NCBI GenBank assembly: GCA_023653785.1
Contig: JAMKCH010005343.1
Span: 1 to 64,000, forward strand
Direction of reading: 5' to 3'
From: Ophioderma brevispina
Lineage: Eukaryota; Echinodermata; Ophiuroidea; Amphilepidida; Ophiodermatidae
Length of the DNA stretch: 64,000 bases
The notes beneath the pieces were generated by a model, which had not been told where the DNA came from, did not search any database, and saw only the letters and a list, made by a program, of their open reading frames with translations. The stretch's first letter is position 1. Every line of letters begins with the position of its first letter. Of this stretch, positions 59,207 to 64,000 are shown one piece after another. The translations under genes were made by a program, and so were the position numbers.

Positions 59207-60870
59207 CTTATCTGTGAACACAGGTGAAATTTTGAAGTATGGGCCATACTTCAAAATATATATCCAGAGACCTATAGGCCTAAATCCAATCAAAAAAGCA
59301 CACTATCCTGGCGCTTTCAATTTTCCTCCAAACCAAAAACAAATAAGCCAATATTTTCTTTTCCCTTGGAATCCTCCAAAATCAAAGTAACAAACAATAT
59401 CACCTTACGACAGAAAATATGAACCAAATGTCATCCACCAACCTAACTGACTAAGTTGAAATCAGTGATGTAACCAGCTGGGGTAGGGGAAGGGAGCAGA
59501 GGCTCCCCCTGCTCAGAACCCTTGGCCCTGGCCAACACCACAAATAAACTTGTACAGTGTGTATGGAGAAGGATCCAAATTCACCCCCTCAGAAAATGCT
59601 TTGGCACCCCTTCTGCCCGCATTTGCAAAGGTCTTTTTACGCCACTGGTTGAAATTGATCTTTCAATTGATGTGTTAATTTCAGATTCAAAATATTGTTA
59701 TTGCAGTATCTTTTCCACTGCAAATTATGCTTGAAACATAACTACACAATTTTTTTATCAAGATTTGTCAGATGCTCTCCTATTTAACCATATAATAAGT
59801 GACATACCTATGATTTTTGTCATTTAGAATTTACATAAAAAGTTCAATACAGAACCTTTGTTATTCATGCCAAATGTTGTCATGAACAAATCAAACTTGA
59901 AAAATGTTTCAATTGTCAAAATGAATGTTTTAATCCTGGCTTTTTTCATCTGTTGAATTAGTGCTTCCATTCACTGAACTACGCTAAAATATTGAGCTAA
60001 TATATTTATTTGTTTTCTGGTCCACATTTGTCTCAAAGAAATCACCAAGTTGAATTTTTTTCTCCCAATTTTTACAAGAAAAAGCTGTGGAAACTTCAAA
60101 CCCATTTGATTGAAGAATTGTAGGAGAAACACTTAACATTTCAGTCCATATAAACAAAGTTAAGTTTCAGAATGTTTTATGAAATATGATTCTGGAAATA
60201 GGTAAAGATGTTTAAAAACAAAAGGAGAAAAGAAATGCATTATGCAGTAGATTTCTAATCCTCCCCAAGCTTTGAGATGTATTTGTTCAAACTAAATTTC
60301 TAATTTTGTGGATGCTACTGCCAACAAGAAATGCATAATTAATGTAGAACAAACTAGTTTACTTACACCATATGGAAAGAGTTCCATATGTATCCCCCCC
60401 CCCTTTAAAATACTACAGGAAACAAATTATATTTAACCCCTAACCCTAAGGCTAAAAATAAAAATTTGTTACATGTACAACTTTTGCCCACCATACTAAA
60501 AGGAGAAGAAAGAATATATTAATAAACCTTCACTTTAAAATAAAGCACAAAAGCAATACATTATGTATGACAAGACACAACAACACCGGTCAATTCAGGG
60601 GCAAAGTGTCAGATAAGGTTTCAATTCATATTATAATTTAATTTGCTAATTGCATTTTGGGCATCTGAGTTTTAGTTACCAGTAGGGGATGCATCACTAG
60701 ACATGGGGGGGGGGTTACTGCATTTTTCTTTAAAAAAAGAAAGCAACCTTCCATGCCCCCAATCAATGGTACACCTTTGGGTACAATGCCTTTTTTTCCA
60801 TTCTTTTGTTTCCCATGGATATTCCTCAAACAAAATTGCAACATGGCATTTCCCTAGTCAAATACAACAA
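59207..60870. other. AT-rich spacer, nothing recognised
   Basis: CCCTAACCCTAA at 60436-60447 is only two telomere-like units. A G-run lies at 60705-60714. Confidence 0.55.
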
Positions 60871-61165
60871 AAATTGTGCTTTTAAAATTATCTCAGCAAC
60901 TCTTTTTTGTTTACGGCTCAAAAGATATGTTAAATATTCCAAAATTTGAGTTGATAATGGATCTTGATGCTATATAGGTATTGCACTGCTCCATTCATGT
61001 AGGTCACTGTGTTACGGTTTCTCTTTTTTATATTTCTAATGTGGATCTGCGTGTAAGATTAGGAACATAATGTTCTACTTATAAGGCCAGTGAGTTTTAA
61101 ATTATACAAATATCAACTTGCATTAGTTAAGTCAGGGAAGGTGCTATGGAAAACAGGATGCCCCT
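60871..61165 (+). mobile_element. Family C TTAA MITE, copy C3 (left end eroded)
   Basis: The right end GGAAAACAGGATGCCCCT is followed by TTAA at 61166-61169. The motif TTAGTTAAGTCAGGGAAGG matches C2. The left end is only approximate, with TCTCAGCAACTC resembling the start of C1. Confidence 0.6.
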
Positions 61166-61169
61166 TTAA

Positions 61170-62008
61170 TCAGTCTAAAGGCCAACATAAGTTTGAAGAA
61201 AATCTAAATGTTTTGTTTTTTAATTAAAAACACTTTTTATATTATTTTCCAAAAACAAATTTAGAATTTACAAATTGAATAAAAAAATTGAACTTTTTTA
61301 TATTCCTCAAAAATAATTTTAATTTACAAAATTATTAAAACAGAAACACTAAACTGTGTTTTTGACACTCTACAATGTCCACACTGGCTGGTCATCATCC
61401 TTACTAAAATACTATATAAGTGCAGGGCAATCATTGTTTTGCACCAAAAAAAATCAATGGGTCAAGTAATATTAGCATATGAGCAGCACAAAATATTATA
61501 TGCATTTTGGCCCCGGTTCACCTGTAACTCAACTACATCTCTACAGTCTACAGGTCAGTATCTTCAATGAAATACCCTGTGGCATAATCCAAGTATTTAA
61601 ATGGGCCACCATTTCCATCCACTGCATAGATGTATTATAGCATGGGTTTATCTGCCCGTGGCATTACAGGCTGCAATGTCTGTGTGTAAGCCTGGTCAGA
61701 TTTCTTAACCCAATTTCATTGAATTTTTACCGGTGCTATTTAGGAAAATTAGCACTGAATATTCCGTGTCTCGTACGTTCATATTGAGAGCTTTGTTTCA
61801 GCCATATGTCGCCTACCGATATATTGTTTGGATATGAGCAGACCTTTTTATAGGTAATCCATTTTGAAAAGGATATGTCGCACTCACATAAAATTGAATG
61901 AGTTACTTTTTTTTTGATACAACAATCGTTAATAGGCAAAGTGAATGACATCCTATTTCAGAACTTCCCGGTTTCCCGGAATGCTTTGAAAACCCTAATG
62001 ATATCTCA
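61170..62008. other. AT-rich spacer, nothing recognised
   Basis: A 71-codon minus frame (61736-61951) has no domain features. Confidence 0.55.
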
Positions 62009-62296
62009 CCAAAAGATGTTTTGAATCAATCCCACAATGCATTGTAATGTTCCTATACTGTACTGTACTAAACACATGTCAGTATTTAGGGATAAAAAGT
62101 GTTCATAAAGTTCAAGAATCACAAGACATTTCATGATCATGCAAAAAAATCCCTAAATTTGTACTAGCACTTTGTGCGCTAAAATGAGTGTATAAGTCAG
62201 AGTTTTTATGTGTTAAGAATAAGATTTTTAAGGGATCTTGTTGAAGTGAAATTTCCCAAAACTGGTGCATTGTGGGATTGACTCAATACACCCTCG
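62009..62296 (+). mobile_element. Family B MITE, copy B3
   Basis: Collinear with B2 from GTTTTGAATCAATCCCACAA to GGGATTGACTCAATACACCC. The flanks contain GATATC on both sides (about 62000 and 62297), a possible remnant of a target duplication. The TTAA at 62213-62216 is the second empty site for the family A insertion seen in B1. Confidence 0.8.
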
Positions 62297-64000
62297 ATAT
62301 CGACCAACGCAAGTAGCATGGCATATCAGCAGAGTTCTACTGCTGAAATTTTTAATGGTTCATATACAGAAACTATACCAGGAAATCAATGACACAGAAA
62401 AGTTAAACAAGGGTTCCATATTGGAAATGGGAATGGAAAAAGGGTGGAATATTTTACTTAACCACCTGGGCACTACCGCCTATCTATTGGCATATAAGCA
62501 CTATTTCCATTGGTCACTTGGAGGTATACTCTCTCATGTTGTGTCCTAATGAGCCAACCAGCCATGATCAGACAGATTATATCATAGTTGTTGTGATTGG
62601 GGGGGGGGTAAATTGCCTTCTGCTTAGAATAAAAATCATGACATATTTACCATTTTCACATGCATTTTGGTAAACAGTAAGTCCCCCTCACACCCACTAC
62701 CCAACAAAACTTTCAGAAAACATTTAAAAGACTACTTATTTTTATCAAATTTGTACCCTCTGTTTTTATGGTGAAATAATTGCACATTTTTTATTCCAAA
62801 AATGTTTAATTTTTTATTGCATTTTGCATGCTTCAAGCAGCTTCTGCAAATAATTAAAATCCACAAATATATTTCTTTGTGTGGTACACCTATGAAAAAA
62901 AGCTTCAGAATCCTAATGCGAGTCAATTAACATGGCCAAAACGCAAAAACAAAACAAATACAGCACAAAAATTCATGAGTATGGTATTTGGACCCATAGC
63001 AAACACCTTCTCAATAGGCCTTCCATAGATCGCGCATGATCCTTAAACTTATTTACAGGCCTCAGATTGGTAATTCAATCATCTAATGTATGAATAACCA
63101 TGAAATTGGCCGGAGTGCTCCGGTAGAGATAACATGAGACTTATGGTTAGGTATTGTGCTTCATTTAAATTCTTAGAAAAACAGCTTCAATGGCATCCAT
63201 GCGTCTGCGTATGTGCACCAACACAAGAACAACCTCAATACAACTTGGCAAAAACTATGATGCCGTAGAATACCTTTGAATTAAATTTGCCTTGTATTTG
63301 CGAAATTGGCGTTTGGTCGGAAGGATTTTTGTTTTTACCACAACATGGTTTTCACAGACATTATTTCGACAAAGAGCTACCATGCTTTTCATATTATTGT
63401 TTAAAACAAAAATAATATTTAAAAAATGGGACAAGAATAAAAAAATAAAAAAAAGAAAAATGTGGGCGGCCTGATTATAAGCCGATTTTTCGTGTTTTCC
63501 CCTCACGTGGACGCACATCACCAAAAACATCCGATTAAAAAATTTTGAATTTAATCGATCTAGCACTCTAGCTGTTTCGATAGCACAACCAAAACAGGGT
63601 GTTAAATTGGCCCATAGAACACAGTGGTTTAATAAATGTGGTAAACGGTCCATATTTTGAGACATTTTGTTCATAACATTCAAAAGACATTTCACTGGGG
63701 TATGAGACAAATATGAACGTCCTGATGATACCCAAATCCAGTTTGATGGGAGCAAAATGGGGGAGGATGAGGTTGTCAATCAATGGTCAACCCACCTTTA
63801 AGTACAAGTTAATTACACGTTAAATGATTCAGTAACAAATTTTGAGGTCTGATCTCCATACAGCTTGGTATTGTATGATGGTGCTTGATCACTGGCTCAT
63901 GGTTGACAGTTGCATGTAACTTAATGATGTATTATTTTTCGCTAAAACATAACTTGTGTTTCTGTTGAAATAATAATGCAACATCACAGTTCTGCTGAAT
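62297..64000. other. AT-rich spacer with a 174-codon unrecognised minus frame
   Basis: The minus frame 63255-63779 includes a hydrophobic stretch (IFLFFIFLFLSHF) translated from an A-rich tract at about 63420-63465. There is no recognised domain and no splice or promoter context, so I do not call a gene. Confidence 0.5.

Noticed and set aside
60436..60447. Telomere-type CCCTAA repeats
   Set aside because: Only two units here, with single TTAGGG-like units near 18293 and 37488. Expected by chance.
63255..63779. 174-codon minus-strand frame with a hydrophobic segment
   Set aside because: The hydrophobic stretch is translated from an A/T-rich tract, and the rest has no family resemblance.

Overview
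The window looks like non-coding DNA from an animal nuclear genome. It is AT-rich, has no open frame above 185 codons on either strand, and shows no operons or prokaryotic signals. It does contain one spliced coding exon and many decayed transposable elements. Relics of CR1/L2-type and other non-LTR retrotransposons, hAT-like and TTAA-flanked short DNA transposons, and an LDL-receptor class A exon point to a metazoan, probably a marine invertebrate. The exact lineage cannot be read from the sequence alone.

Coding content: the only convincing host coding sequence is a 117-bp minus-strand exon at 21174-21290. It encodes a complete LDLa cysteine-rich module with consensus splice sites and phase 1-1 boundaries. 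It must belong to a larger multi-exon gene whose other exons I could not identify here. The surrounding sequence is therefore probably a very long intron, or intron plus intergenic DNA.

Mobile content: (i) a broken CR1/L2-like retrotransposon at 24751-26250 with recognisable reverse-transcriptase motifs, a second LINE end at 23033-23385, and two more LINE tails at 26754-26843 and 31200-31540; (ii) short TIR elements flanked by TTAA: family A (four copies), family C (three) and family D (two full, one partial); (iii) family B, about 290 bp with CAGAGGG-type ends (four copies), one copy carrying a family A insertion whose empty site survives in two sister copies; (iv) hAT-like elements at 32961-33925 and 54542-54715, the second with a perfect 8-bp target duplication, and a 151-bp near-perfect hairpin at 26877-27027, also with a perfect 8-bp duplication; (v) a possible Helitron 3' terminus at 11168-11201.

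The most striking object is a 2.15-kb inverted-repeat structure at 41064-43212. Its arms are arrays of a roughly 39-40-bp GC-rich, BamHI-site-bearing minisatellite in opposite orientations, with matching ends. It resembles a Foldback-type transposon. Several short tandem duplications (2.4-3.0, 6.0-6.9, 11.2-11.6 and 55.4-55.8 kb) also occur. Their copies differ largely by small indels, so either decay or imperfect assembly of repeats is possible.

The remaining sequence is AT-rich spacer in which I see no gene, tRNA, rRNA or CRISPR array.
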